Source: an uncultured Prevotella sp. (GTDB lineage Bacteria; Bacteroidota; Bacteroidia; Bacteroidales; Bacteroidaceae). Taken from it: 64,000 nucleotides of DNA. The notes under the pieces are model-generated. The model made no database searches, was not told where the DNA came from, and saw only the letters and a list, made by a program, of their open reading frames with translations. Positions 20,775 to 29,630 of the stretch are shown here, one piece after another. The position numbers and the translations under genes were made by a program. Each line of letters starts with the position of its first letter. Position 1 is the first letter of the stretch. The stretch is from assembly GCA_944319935.1 (NCBI GenBank), contig CALUFM010000028.1, positions 19,116 through 83,115 on the forward strand, in the 5' to 3' direction.

Positions 20775-21716
20775 ATGACTATGGCTATACCAAATAATCG
20801 TTGGGGAATATTGTACTGCCCGAAGCATGCGACACGAGGCGCAAAAAAGAGGTGGAGCAAGATTGAATATTGCCTTCGCAGCCAAGGCATAAGTTTCGAC
20901 TTCGTGCAGAGCGAAAAGCAAGAAGGGGTCGTAAGGCTGATGGACATGCTTATAAGCAATGGTTATAAGACGATTATAATCGTCGGGGGAGATTCCGCGC
21001 TTAACGATGCAGCCAATTGCCTGATGTCTGTGAAAAAGGAAGTCAGGGATACAATCACTTTGGGGCTCATACCCAATGGCATCATGAATGACTTTGCCCA
21101 TTTTTGGGGATTCAAGGAAAACGAATTGGAGCAGACTGTAAAATGGCTTAAAGAACGCAGGGTGAGGAAGATTGACCTTGGTTGCATACGTTACACAAAC
21201 GCAAAAGGCGAAAAATGCCATAGGTACTTCTTGAATTGTGTAAATGTCGGTCTCATTGCTTCCTTGATGAACTTGCGTAAGCAAACTCGGCGAATATTCG
21301 GCTCGAGAACATTGTCGTTTGTCGGTTCTTTGGCGTTGATGATTTTCCAAAGGCTTGATTATAAGATGAATATAAAAATCAACTCAGATGTAATTGACCG
21401 CCGTGTCATGACCGTATGTATAGGCAACGCCTCCGGATATGGGCAGACCCCCAACGCTGTTCCGTACAATGGGCTGTTGGATGTTTCGGTCGTGTATCAT
21501 CCGGAGATGACCCAGTTGTTTGAAGGTTTTTATCTTCTTATAACGGGAAAGTTCCTTAATCATCATAGCGTTCATCCGTTCCGGACTGATGAGGTCAAGG
21601 TGAATGAGGCCGTAAAAGCCATGGTCAGCGTGGACGGCAGATTAATGAAGACGCCCGTAGGTCCGTATAAAATAACAGTACAGCAGGAAGTGCTTAATTT
21701 CTTGATACCGTCATAA
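20775..21716 (+). CDS. Diacylglycerol kinase-family lipid kinase
   Basis: The gene encodes 313 residues of the soluble DgkB/YegS/LCB5 type, which phosphorylates a lipid alcohol with ATP. The N-terminal catalytic domain has IIIVGGDSALNDAANCL (about 67-83), where the usual GGDGT is GGDSA. It also has LIPNGIMNDFAHFWGF, the family's GT-x-NDF motif with a changed first part. The C-terminal beta-sandwich domain contains GQTPNAVPYNGLLDV (about 218-232) and VSVDGRLMKTP. The lipid substrate is not known. Close linkage to miaA is probably only transcriptional. Confidence 0.85.
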   Translation: MTMAIPNNRWGILYCPKHATRGAKKRWSKIEYCLRSQGISFDFVQSEKQEGVVRLMDMLISNGYKTIIIVGGDSALNDAANCLMSVKKEVRDTITLGLIPNGIMNDFAHFWGFKENELEQTVKWLKERRVRKIDLGCIRYTNAKGEKCHRYFLNCVNVGLIASLMNLRKQTRRIFGSRTLSFVGSLALMIFQRLDYKMNIKINSDVIDRRVMTVCIGNASGYGQTPNAVPYNGLLDVSVVYHPEMTQLFEGFYLLITGKFLNHHSVHPFRTDEVKVNEAVKAMVSVDGRLMKTPVGPYKITVQQEVLNFLIPS

Positions 21717-21815
21717 GGTGTTGTGCAAAGCCAAAGATGTTTTGTCATAATATTATCGTATGTGCGCATATTTGGTACATTATGGTAGATGACTGAGAAA
21801 AAAACAAGTATTTTT

Positions 21816-21846
21816 TTTGCTGTAAAAAATAAATTTATTACCTTTG
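21816..21846 (+). promoter_or_regulatory. Promoter of the glucan operon
   Basis: TTTG (21816-21819), a 19-bp spacer and TACCTTTG (21839-21846) match the consensus closely. The start point would be near 21853, upstream of both candidate start codons of the debranching enzyme. Confidence 0.75.
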
Positions 21847-21925
21847 AAAGGTCATTTAGGACAGTATATAGTTGTCCGTGTTTGATTTAGACGAATCTGA
21901 AAACTTTAAATCTTTCGATTATACC

Positions 21926-23869
21926 ATGAGTTATCTTAAATTTGAAAAAGCTCTGATGACAAACTTGGAAGAGTCGCTTTCAAGGGAATTGTTGCGTACA
22001 AACCGTTCAGGAGCTTATTCGTGTTCAACGATAGTTGACTGTAACACGAGCAAGTATCATGGACTTTTGGTAGTGCCTGTTCCTGAAATGGACGATGACA
22101 ATCATGTTTTGTTGTCTTCATTGGATGTGACTGTAATCCAACATGGTGCGGAGTTTAATCTTGGTCTGCATAAGTACCAAGGGAATAATTTTAGCCCTAA
22201 AGGGCATAAATACATTCGTGAGTTTAATGCTGACACAGTGCCGACAACGATTTATCGCGTAGGCGGTGTGATGCTCAAGAAAGAAGTCGTTTTCCAGCAT
22301 TATGAGAATAGCATCCTTATACGCTATACGCTTATGGATGCGCACAGTGAAACAACATTGAGGTTTAAACCATTCCTCGCTTTCAGAAGCGTCAGGCAAG
22401 TTACCCATGAGAACGGTACTGCCAGTCGTGAGTATAACGTTGTAGATAATGGCATAAAGACCTGTATGTATGCAGGTTATCCAGATTTGTTCATGCAGTT
22501 CAGCAAGCCTAATGCGTTTGTCTTTATGCCAGATTGGTATCGTGGTGTTGAGTATCCAAAAGAGCTGGAATGTGGATATGAGGCGAATGAAGACTTGTAT
22601 GTTCCAGGGTATTTTGAGATGAAAATCAAGAAAGGCGAAAGTATTGTTTTTGCTGCTTCAACCTCTGAAATCAAAACCCAAACCTTGGCGCAGCTTTTTG
22701 AAAAAGAGGTGAATGACCGCGCTCCACGTGATAACTTTTTCCATTGCTTGGTTAACGCTGCCCACCAATTCCATAACAGGACGGCAAAGGACGAGAGGTA
22801 CATATTGGCAGGTTATCCGTGGTTTAAATGCCGTGCGCGTGATACGTTCATTTCGCTTCCCGGTTTGACGTTGGCCATCGACGAGCAGGATTACTTTGAG
22901 CTTGTAATGCAAACTGCCGAGAGGGGAGTTCGTGAATTCATGAGCGGTGAACCTTTGACCGTTAAAATTACAGAGTTGGACCAGCCAGATGTCTTCCTGT
23001 GGGCAATATGGGCTATACAGCAGTATGCGAAATCTGCGGGTGACGATAAGTGCTTGGAGATGTATGGCAAATTTGTGAAAGACATACTTTGTTATATCAT
23101 AGATGGCAAACATCCCAACTTAAGGCTTGACGCCAATGGTCTGGTATATACGGATGGGCGTGACAAACCTGTAACTTGGATGAATTCGACAATCAACGGG
23201 CGTCCTGTAATTCCAAGAACTGGATATATTGTTGAATTTAATGCTCTTTGGTATAACGCCCTTAAGTTTGGCGCGAAATTGGCGGTGACGAAAGGTGATG
23301 AAGAAAAGGCCGCTGATTGGGAGAAGCGTGCGGAATTGTGTAAACAATCTTTTGTTCAGACTTTCTTGAACGATTACGGTTATCTGTTTGATTATGTGGA
23401 TGGAAACATGATGGATTGGAGTGTTCGTCCCAATATGATATTCCCCGTCGCCTTTGATTATTCACCATTGTCATTGGAACAGAAGAAAAATGTACTTGAT
23501 GTTTGCACCCGTGAGTTGCTTACTCCGAAAGGCTTGCGTTCATTGTCTCCGAAAAGCGGAGGATACAATCCTATATATGCCGGAGGGCAACGTGACAACG
23601 CTTATCATCAAGGTACAGCTTGGCCGTGGTTGGGTGGCTTTTATATGGAAGCATGCCTGAAACTTTACAAGCGGACGCGGTTAAGCTTTATTGAAAGGCA
23701 AATGGTTGGTTATGAAGATGAGATGCAGATAAATTGTCTGGGTACAATACCGGAATTGTCTGATGGCAATCCGCCGTTCCGTGCGCGTGGGGCCATATCG
23801 TTTGCCATGAACGTCGCCGAAATCTTGCGGACATTGAATCTTCTTGAAAAATATTCTTACGTAAAATAA
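21926..23869 (+). CDS. Glycogen debranching enzyme, amylo-alpha-1,6-glucosidase (GH133)
   Basis: This enzyme would hydrolyse the alpha-1,6 branch stubs of glycogen. The 647-residue protein has an N-terminal GDE_N domain (about 10-250, with TNRSGAYSCSTIVDCNTSKYH) and a C-terminal (alpha/alpha)6 catalytic domain (about 280-640). Probable catalytic residues are Asp306 in RDTFISLPGL and Glu437 in YIVEFNALWYNAL. AWPWLGGFYMEA is another hallmark. I start at the ATG before SYLKFEKALMTNLEE, the usual family start; a TTG at 21872 would add 18 residues. It is the first gene of a three-gene glucan operon, 16 bp before the glycosyltransferase gene. Confidence 0.92.
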   Translation: MSYLKFEKALMTNLEESLSRELLRTNRSGAYSCSTIVDCNTSKYHGLLVVPVPEMDDDNHVLLSSLDVTVIQHGAEFNLGLHKYQGNNFSPKGHKYIREFNADTVPTTIYRVGGVMLKKEVVFQHYENSILIRYTLMDAHSETTLRFKPFLAFRSVRQVTHENGTASREYNVVDNGIKTCMYAGYPDLFMQFSKPNAFVFMPDWYRGVEYPKELECGYEANEDLYVPGYFEMKIKKGESIVFAASTSEIKTQTLAQLFEKEVNDRAPRDNFFHCLVNAAHQFHNRTAKDERYILAGYPWFKCRARDTFISLPGLTLAIDEQDYFELVMQTAERGVREFMSGEPLTVKITELDQPDVFLWAIWAIQQYAKSAGDDKCLEMYGKFVKDILCYIIDGKHPNLRLDANGLVYTDGRDKPVTWMNSTINGRPVIPRTGYIVEFNALWYNALKFGAKLAVTKGDEEKAADWEKRAELCKQSFVQTFLNDYGYLFDYVDGNMMDWSVRPNMIFPVAFDYSPLSLEQKKNVLDVCTRELLTPKGLRSLSPKSGGYNPIYAGGQRDNAYHQGTAWPWLGGFYMEACLKLYKRTRLSFIERQMVGYEDEMQINCLGTIPELSDGNPPFRARGAISFAMNVAEILRTLNLLEKYSYVK

Positions 23870-23870
23870 T

Positions 23871-23877
23871 AAGGAGG
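23871..23877 (+). promoter_or_regulatory. Strong Shine-Dalgarno before the glycosyltransferase gene
   Basis: AAGGAGG lies 8 bp before the ATG at 23886. A full anti-16S match is unusual among genes of this window, most of which have none. Confidence 0.7.
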
Positions 23878-23885
23878 AGCGCGAT

Positions 23886-25160
23886 ATGAAAGTATTAATG
23901 TTTGGTTGGGAGTTTCCTCCTCATATACTCGGCGGATTGGGAACTGCCAGTTATGGTATAACAAAAGGATTGGCCGAGCAAAGCGATATGGAAATCACTT
24001 TTTGTCTTCCGAGACCGTGGGGCGATGAAGACAGAAGTTTCATGAACATAATAGCAATGAACGAAGTCCCTATCGTTTATCGTGATGTAAATTATGACTA
24101 TCTGAAAGGACGGCTGGGCGGCATTATGACTCCGGAGACATATTACAGCTTACGTGACCATATTTATGCCGATTTCAACTATATGTTGGTAAATGATTTG
24201 GGATGTATTGAGTTCTCTGGTAAATATTTGGACAACCAGTTGCATAATGAAATCAACAATTATTCAATAGTAGCTGGTGTGGTTGCCCGCCAACAGCAGT
24301 TTGATATAATACATGCTCATGATTGGTTGACGTATCCAGCGGGAATACATGCTAAGAAAGTAAGCGGGAAACCTCTGTGCATACATGTACATGCTACGGA
24401 TTTCGACAGAAGTCGTGGAAATGTTAATCCTACGGTATATGCGATAGAAAAAGATGGTATGGACAATGCCGACTGCATAATGTGTGTGAGTGAGTTGACC
24501 CGTCAGACGGTCATCAACCATTATCACCAAGACCAGCGTAAGTGTTTTACGGTGCATAACGCTGTTTATCCATTACGTCAGGAACTTCAAGACATACCTC
24601 GTCCCGACCACACTCATAAAGACAAGGTCGTTACGTTTTTAGGACGTATAACAATGCAAAAGGGGCCGGAATATTTTGTTGAAGCGGCAAACATGGTTTT
24701 GCATAGAACACGTAATGTGCGCTTCTGTATGGCAGGAAGTGGCGACATGATGGATGCTATGATATATCTTGCTGCGGAGCGCGGCATTGCGGACCGTTTC
24801 CATTTCCCCGGATTTATGCGTGGAAAGCAAGTTTATGAGTGCCTTAAAGATTCAGACGTATATGTGATGCCTTCTGTGAGTGAACCCTTTGGAATCTCAC
24901 CACTGGAAGCGATGCAATGCGGAACACCGGCAATTATTTCAAAGCAAAGTGGATGTGCTGAAATATTGACAAATTGCATAAAAGTTGATTATTGGGATAT
25001 TCATGCTTTGGCTGATGCCATATATTCAATCTGTCATAATGATAGCTTGTTCAATTATTTGCAGACGGAAGGAAAGCGTGAGGTCGATCAAATCACATGG
25101 GAGAAAGTCGGTTTGTGGATACGTGAATTATACAACCGAACACTTGGCATTACAAATTAA
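23886..25160 (+). CDS. Glycosyltransferase (GT4/GT5-like, GT-B fold) of the glucan operon
   Basis: The gene encodes 424 residues. The N-terminal domain begins KVLMFGWEFPPHILGGLGTA, resembling the acceptor and nucleotide-sugar binding start of glycogen synthases, and has IIHAHDWLTYPAG (141-153). The C-terminal domain has FLGRITMQKGPEYF (Arg254, Lys259) and the retaining E-x7-E motif with Glu333 and Glu341 in EPFGISPLE. By context it is likely to extend alpha-glucan (glycogen) chains; the donor could be UDP- or ADP-glucose and cannot be told from sequence. It lies between the debranching enzyme and the GH57 protein, an order also known in Bacteroides genomes. Confidence 0.88.
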   Translation: MKVLMFGWEFPPHILGGLGTASYGITKGLAEQSDMEITFCLPRPWGDEDRSFMNIIAMNEVPIVYRDVNYDYLKGRLGGIMTPETYYSLRDHIYADFNYMLVNDLGCIEFSGKYLDNQLHNEINNYSIVAGVVARQQQFDIIHAHDWLTYPAGIHAKKVSGKPLCIHVHATDFDRSRGNVNPTVYAIEKDGMDNADCIMCVSELTRQTVINHYHQDQRKCFTVHNAVYPLRQELQDIPRPDHTHKDKVVTFLGRITMQKGPEYFVEAANMVLHRTRNVRFCMAGSGDMMDAMIYLAAERGIADRFHFPGFMRGKQVYECLKDSDVYVMPSVSEPFGISPLEAMQCGTPAIISKQSGCAEILTNCIKVDYWDIHALADAIYSICHNDSLFNYLQTEGKREVDQITWEKVGLWIRELYNRTLGITN

Positions 25161-25206
25161 CCTTAGAAATGATATTTAATAACTAATAAAATTGAGGACT
25201 TGAACA

Positions 25207-26583
25207 ATGAAAACTATATGCTTATATTTTGAGATTCATCAGATAATACATCTCAAGCGGTATCGTTTCTTTGATATTGGCACAGACCATTATTATTATG
25301 ACGACTACGAGAACGAACGTAGCATCAGTGATATTGCAGAGAAGTCTTATATGCCAGCATTGAATACTTTTCTTGAAATGATTAAGAATAATGGTAAATA
25401 TTTCAAGATTGCATTCTCGATATCTGGTGTGGGATTAGAGCAATTGGAAATACATGCGCCGCAAGTTATAACAAAATTGCAGGAATTGAATGATACGGGT
25501 TGCGTTGAATTCTTGGCAGAACCATATTCTCATGGATTGTCTTCACTTGTAAATGAAAATACATTTGCAGACGATGTGAAGAAGCAGGTTATAAAGATGC
25601 AGGAATATTTCGGAAAGAAGCCAACAGTATTGAGAAATTCTTCATTGATTTACAGCGATGATATTGGCGCACAAGCTGCAGCAATGGGATTTAAGGGAAT
25701 GTTGACGGAAGGAGCTAAACATGTGTTAGGCTGGAAGTCTCCTCATTACGTTTACAACTGCGCCATAGCACCCAACCTTAAATTGTTATTGCGTGATGTG
25801 GAGTTGAGCGATGACATAAGCCTTCGGTTTAACAACAGTGAATGGGATGGTTATCCTTTATTTGCGGATAATTATATTAGCCGCATTGCATCTTTGCCAG
25901 ACAATGAGCAAGTTATAAATATCTTCATGGAGCTTTCCGCATTGGGCATAGCTCAGCCATTGTCTTCAAATATATTGGATTTTATTAAGGCTTTGCCGAT
26001 GTATGCCAAAGAAAAAGGCATAACATTTTCAACCCCGACAGAAATATGTATGAAGATGAACAGTGTTGGCAATCTTGATGTTCCTGATACATTGTCGTGG
26101 GTTGATGAAGAACGCGATATAAGTTGTTGGTTGGGTAATCCTATGCAGCGCGAAGCTTTCAATAAACTTTACAGCATAGCAGACCGTGTACGTATAGCCA
26201 ATGATCCAAGAATTAATCAGGATTGGGATTATTTGCAAGCAAGTAATAATTTCCGATTTATGACAACGAAGCCGTCAAATGTAGGCTTGGACCGTGGCAT
26301 ATATAGTTCACCATTTGATGCGTTCACAAATTACATGAACATCCTTGGCGATTTCATTAACCGTGTTAATGCGTTGTATCCAGAAGAAATTGATAATGAC
26401 GAACTCAATTCGTTGCTTACGACAATAAAAAATCAAGGTGATGAAATTGAAATGAAAGATAAGGAGATTGATCGCCTGAAAGCAAAAGTAGAGAAAATGC
26501 AAGCTGCAGAAGTTCGACTGAAGAACAAAATAGAAAAAAGTAAAACTGCGTCTGCGGCGAAAAAAACATCACAGAAGTTGTAA
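25207..26583 (+). CDS. GH57 alpha-amylase-like protein, probably catalytically altered
   Basis: The 458-residue protein starts like Bacteroidetes GH57 proteins (KTICLYFEIHQIIHLKRYRF) and has the family motif LAEPYSHGLSSL (103-114). Two positions that carry the catalytic residues in active relatives look substituted. RNSSLIYS (143-150) has Ser146 where active members have RNTELIY with the nucleophile Glu. FMELSALG (240-247) has Glu242 where they have MDYETFG with the acid/base Asp. Such 'alpha-amylase-like' GH57 homologues are known from Bacteroidetes. Residues about 405-458 form a predicted coiled coil rich in Lys and Glu. It may bind rather than cut glucan, perhaps as a partner of the glycosyltransferase; that is inference. 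Confidence 0.85.
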   Translation: MKTICLYFEIHQIIHLKRYRFFDIGTDHYYYDDYENERSISDIAEKSYMPALNTFLEMIKNNGKYFKIAFSISGVGLEQLEIHAPQVITKLQELNDTGCVEFLAEPYSHGLSSLVNENTFADDVKKQVIKMQEYFGKKPTVLRNSSLIYSDDIGAQAAAMGFKGMLTEGAKHVLGWKSPHYVYNCAIAPNLKLLLRDVELSDDISLRFNNSEWDGYPLFADNYISRIASLPDNEQVINIFMELSALGIAQPLSSNILDFIKALPMYAKEKGITFSTPTEICMKMNSVGNLDVPDTLSWVDEERDISCWLGNPMQREAFNKLYSIADRVRIANDPRINQDWDYLQASNNFRFMTTKPSNVGLDRGIYSSPFDAFTNYMNILGDFINRVNALYPEEIDNDELNSLLTTIKNQGDEIEMKDKEIDRLKAKVEKMQAAEVRLKNKIEKSKTASAAKKTSQKL

Positions 26584-26602
26584 TTAGGCAATTTATTGAA
26601 AT

Positions 26603-26637
26603 AAAAGCCTTTCTTTCTTATGGGATGGAAGGCTTTT
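26603..26637 (+). terminator. Terminator of the glucan operon
   Basis: A 9-bp stem (AAAAGCCTT, 26603-26611, with AAGGCTTTT, 26629-26637) followed by TCATTTTCATATTT lies 20 bp past the GH57 stop. Confidence 0.75.
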
Positions 26638-26726
26638 TCATTTTCATATTTGAAAATAGAATCCCGATATAAGGAAACTTACGACTGAATCCTATTCCCA
26701 TTTACACAAAATTTTGGACAGTGTCG

Positions 26727-26770
26727 ATATAAAATCAGAGCCATAGAAAAATATGGCTCTGATTTTATAT
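26727..26770. terminator. Bidirectional terminator after rpiB
   Basis: A perfect 19-bp stem (26727-26745 with 26752-26770) with a 6-nt loop and A/T-rich flanks on both sides, positioned to end the leftward tkt-rpiB transcript and to back up the glucan operon terminator. Confidence 0.85.
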
Positions 26771-26778
26771 TTGAATGT

Positions 26779-27219
26779 TTATTTTACGGGTATCTTTTCA
26801 ACGCGGCGTTGATGTCTTCCACCTTCAAATGATGTGTTGAAGAATGTGTCAAGTATTTTTTCCGCAGTCTTGTTGTCAATAAAGCGTCCTGGTAGTACTA
26901 TTGCATTCGCATCGTTGTGTTGACGTATCAGACCTCCAATTTCTGCGCACCATGCAAGTCCTGCTCTTACTCCTTGGTGTTTGTTTAATGTGATGGCCAT
27001 GCCTTCACCGCTTCCACAAATGGCTATGCCTGGATAAACTTCACCTTTCTCAATGTCTTCAGCCAGAGGGTGGGCAAAATCCGGATAATCACAGCTTAAA
27101 TCGCTAAAAGTCCCGTAATCTTTGTACTTGTAGCCGTGATTTTCAAGGTATTCCATTACAAATTTCTTTAACGGGTAGCCAGCGTGGTCGCAGGCTATTC
27201 CAATAGTTTTTATTTCCAT
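26779..27219 (-). CDS. rpiB: Ribose-5-phosphate isomerase B
   Basis: RpiB interconverts ribose-5-phosphate and ribulose-5-phosphate. The 146-residue LacA/RpiB protein shows ACDHAGYPLKKFV (9-21, Asp11 and His12), the active-site Cys68 in GIAICGSGEGMAI, and RQHNDANAIVLPGR (99-112). It starts 3 bp after the transketolase stop, so both genes of the non-oxidative pentose phosphate branch are cotranscribed. This links well with the xylulose-5-phosphate made by XylAB. Confidence 0.95.
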   Translation of the reverse strand: MEIKTIGIACDHAGYPLKKFVMEYLENHGYKYKDYGTFSDLSCDYPDFAHPLAEDIEKGEVYPGIAICGSGEGMAITLNKHQGVRAGLAWCAEIGGLIRQHNDANAIVLPGRFIDNKTAEKILDTFFNTSFEGGRHQRRVEKIPVK

Positions 27220-27222
27220 AGC

Positions 27223-29241
27223 TTATTCCTCCATGAAAGTTTTAACTTGTTTATATACATTCTCGGCTGTGTATCCGAGTTTTTCATCCAATACCTTATA
27301 TGGTGCAGAGAAACCGAAACTTGTCATGCCAAATACTTTTCCGTTGGCTCCAACAAGTCCTTCAAGTGTTACAGGTAGACCTGCTGTCATACCAAAGATT
27401 TTAGAACCTTTAGGCAGCACACTTTCTTGATATTCTTTGCTTTGTGTGCGGAACAACCCCTCACTTGGTACACTTACGATGCGTACCTTTATACCATCTT
27501 TGCGCAATAATTCGGCACCTGCGACGAGGGTGGAAACTTCAGAACCGTCAGCAAGCAGTATGATGTCATAATCGTTGTCTGAGCCAGCTACAACATACGC
27601 ACCCTTGCGTGCCTGTTCGTAATCGTTGCCAGCAGGAAGTTTAGCGATGTTCTGTCGTGAGAATATCAGCGCGGTGGGTGTTTCTGTGTTCTCCATTGCC
27701 ATAGCCCAACATACAGTTGTTTCATCTGCGTCAGCCGGGCGGAATACGCGAACACTGTCTTTTCCGTGATGGTTTTTCAGTTTTTCCATCAGTCGTATTT
27801 GTGCTTCTTGTTCTACAGGCTCGTGTGTCGGGCCGTCTTCGCCTACACGGAATGCATCGTGAGTCCATATAAACTTGATGGGGACTTCCATCAATGCGGC
27901 CATGCGCACGGCTGGTTTCATATAGTCTGAGAATACGAAGAATGTGCCGCAAGCAGGGATGACTCCTCCGTGCAAGTACATACCGATACACATGCAGGCC
28001 ATTGTCAATTCACTGACACCAGCTTGGAAGAATGCCCCGTTGAAATCGTTCTTCATCAGAGACGTTGTCTTCTTCAAGAAACCGTCCGTCTTGTCGCTGT
28101 TTGACAGGTCGGCAGATGCACAAATCATGTTAGGCACTTGCTCTGCAAGCACTCCAAGGCATGCCGCTGAAGCAGCTCTGGTTGCAGAACCTTCCTTTTG
28201 CACCAATGCACTCCAGTCCACCTTGGGAGCGTTGCCGCTGAACCATTCTTTCATGAGCGCAGCTTTTTCAGGATTTGCTTCCGCCCATTTTGTTTCTTCT
28301 GCATGGCGTTCTGCAACGAGTTTTTTCAGTTCTTCGGTGCGTTTGGCGTAAAGTTCTTTTACTTCGGGGAAGATTTGGAAAGGATTCTCAGGGTCGCCTC
28401 CTAAATTTTTGATAGTATTGACGTAAGCGTCACCGCCAAGAGGGGCACCATGTGTTTTTATGCTATGCTCATAGCTTGACCCGTCGTCTTTGAGCGCGCC
28501 TTTGCCCATAACCGTCTTTCCGATAATAAGGGTGGGACGGTGTTCCTCTTTTTGTGCAGCGGTTAAAGCAGCGCGAATTTCGTCAACGTCATTACCGTTT
28601 ATTTTTATGACATTCCATCCCCATGCTTTGTATTTGGCTTCGGTGTCTTCGTCCATGACCACATTGCACTCCGTTGACAACTGGATGTCGTTAGAGTCAT
28701 AGAACATGATGAGGTTGTTAAGCCCGAGTATTCCAGCGATGCGCCCTGCGCCTTGTGATATTTCCTCTTCAACTCCACCGTCTGAGATGTATGCGTAAAT
28801 TTTGTGCTGCATGACTTCTTTCCCGAGTCGTGCTTCGAGGAATTTTTCGGCAACGGCAGCTCCTGCGGCGAATGTATGCCCTTGTCCGAGCGGCCCAGAC
28901 GTGTTTTCTATGCCACGGTTGATGTCGCGTTCCGGGTGCCCTGGAGTTGGTGAACCCCACTGGCGGAATTCTGACAACTCATCAAGTGTGAATTTGCCTT
29001 GCAAGCAAAGGGCACTATACAACATAGGTGACATGTGTCCTGGGTCGAGGTAAAAGCGGTCACGACCAGACCATGAAGGATTTTCCGGGTCATAGACTAA
29101 GAATTCAGAAAAAAGCACATTGATGAAATCTGCTCCACCCATAGCTCCACCAGGATGTCCAGATTTGGCTTTTTCTACCATTGAAGCAGCAAGTATGCGG
29201 ATATTGTCTGCTGCTTTGTTCATCAGATTTTTGTCGTTCAT
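27223..29241 (-). CDS. tkt: Transketolase
   Basis: Transketolase moves two-carbon units between pentose and hexose/triose phosphates using thiamine diphosphate and Mg2+. The protein has 672 residues from the ATG at 29241 (NDKNLMNKAADNIRILAA). It has an N-terminal TPP domain with KSGHPGGAMG and the cofactor motif SDGGVEEEISQGAGRIAG ending at YDSNDIQLS; the usual GDG is SDG, as in other Bacteroidetes transketolases. The pyrimidine-binding domain has RVGEDGPTHEPVEQ. A frame-compatible ATG at 29301 would add 20 residues without similarity. It leads the tkt-rpiB unit. Confidence 0.95.
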   Translation of the reverse strand: MNDKNLMNKAADNIRILAASMVEKAKSGHPGGAMGGADFINVLFSEFLVYDPENPSWSGRDRFYLDPGHMSPMLYSALCLQGKFTLDELSEFRQWGSPTPGHPERDINRGIENTSGPLGQGHTFAAGAAVAEKFLEARLGKEVMQHKIYAYISDGGVEEEISQGAGRIAGILGLNNLIMFYDSNDIQLSTECNVVMDEDTEAKYKAWGWNVIKINGNDVDEIRAALTAAQKEEHRPTLIIGKTVMGKGALKDDGSSYEHSIKTHGAPLGGDAYVNTIKNLGGDPENPFQIFPEVKELYAKRTEELKKLVAERHAEETKWAEANPEKAALMKEWFSGNAPKVDWSALVQKEGSATRAASAACLGVLAEQVPNMICASADLSNSDKTDGFLKKTTSLMKNDFNGAFFQAGVSELTMACMCIGMYLHGGVIPACGTFFVFSDYMKPAVRMAALMEVPIKFIWTHDAFRVGEDGPTHEPVEQEAQIRLMEKLKNHHGKDSVRVFRPADADETTVCWAMAMENTETPTALIFSRQNIAKLPAGNDYEQARKGAYVVAGSDNDYDIILLADGSEVSTLVAGAELLRKDGIKVRIVSVPSEGLFRTQSKEYQESVLPKGSKIFGMTAGLPVTLEGLVGANGKVFGMTSFGFSAPYKVLDEKLGYTAENVYKQVKTFMEE

Positions 29242-29630
29242 TTTGCTTCGTGTTAAACGTTTGTAAGCTAAGTTTTGAATATTTCTTATTGAATTATACA
29301 ATATTAATTTCCCGACAAGAAATGTATTTGTGTCATGTTTACTGCCGTTGTTTTATCATCGACAAAGATAATAAAAAATAATGTGAAAATAAAAAATATG
29401 CGTCAAAACTTTTCAGAACCTATAGTTAGTCAGGCTTTTTATAATAAGTATAGCCGTAAATGCGGCTGTTTTGTTATAATATTAAAGCAAACCAGCCAAC
29501 AAATACAGCTATATGTTTACGTGACAAACGTGGAATTATAGAAATAATTTCATTTGTAATGGAATGAAGACATTGGGGAAATGTTGTATGACAATCTGAC
29601 GTGGCAATCCCGTTTCTTATTGCGTCAGGG
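29242..29630. other. Gap upstream of tkt
   Basis: About 390 bp. A TATCTTTG element on the minus strand (29363-29370) is a candidate tkt promoter with a leader of about 115 nt. A small hairpin AGCCG/CGGCT lies near 29452-29467, inside a stretch whose outer ends (TTATAA) also pair; it may end the esterase transcript. I see no gene. Confidence 0.5.

Noticed and set aside
27223..29241. SDG instead of GDG in the transketolase cofactor motif as a loss-of-function sign
   Set aside because: The metal-binding Asp and the distal Asn (YDSNDIQLS) are kept, and this variant is what I recall from other Bacteroidetes transketolases.
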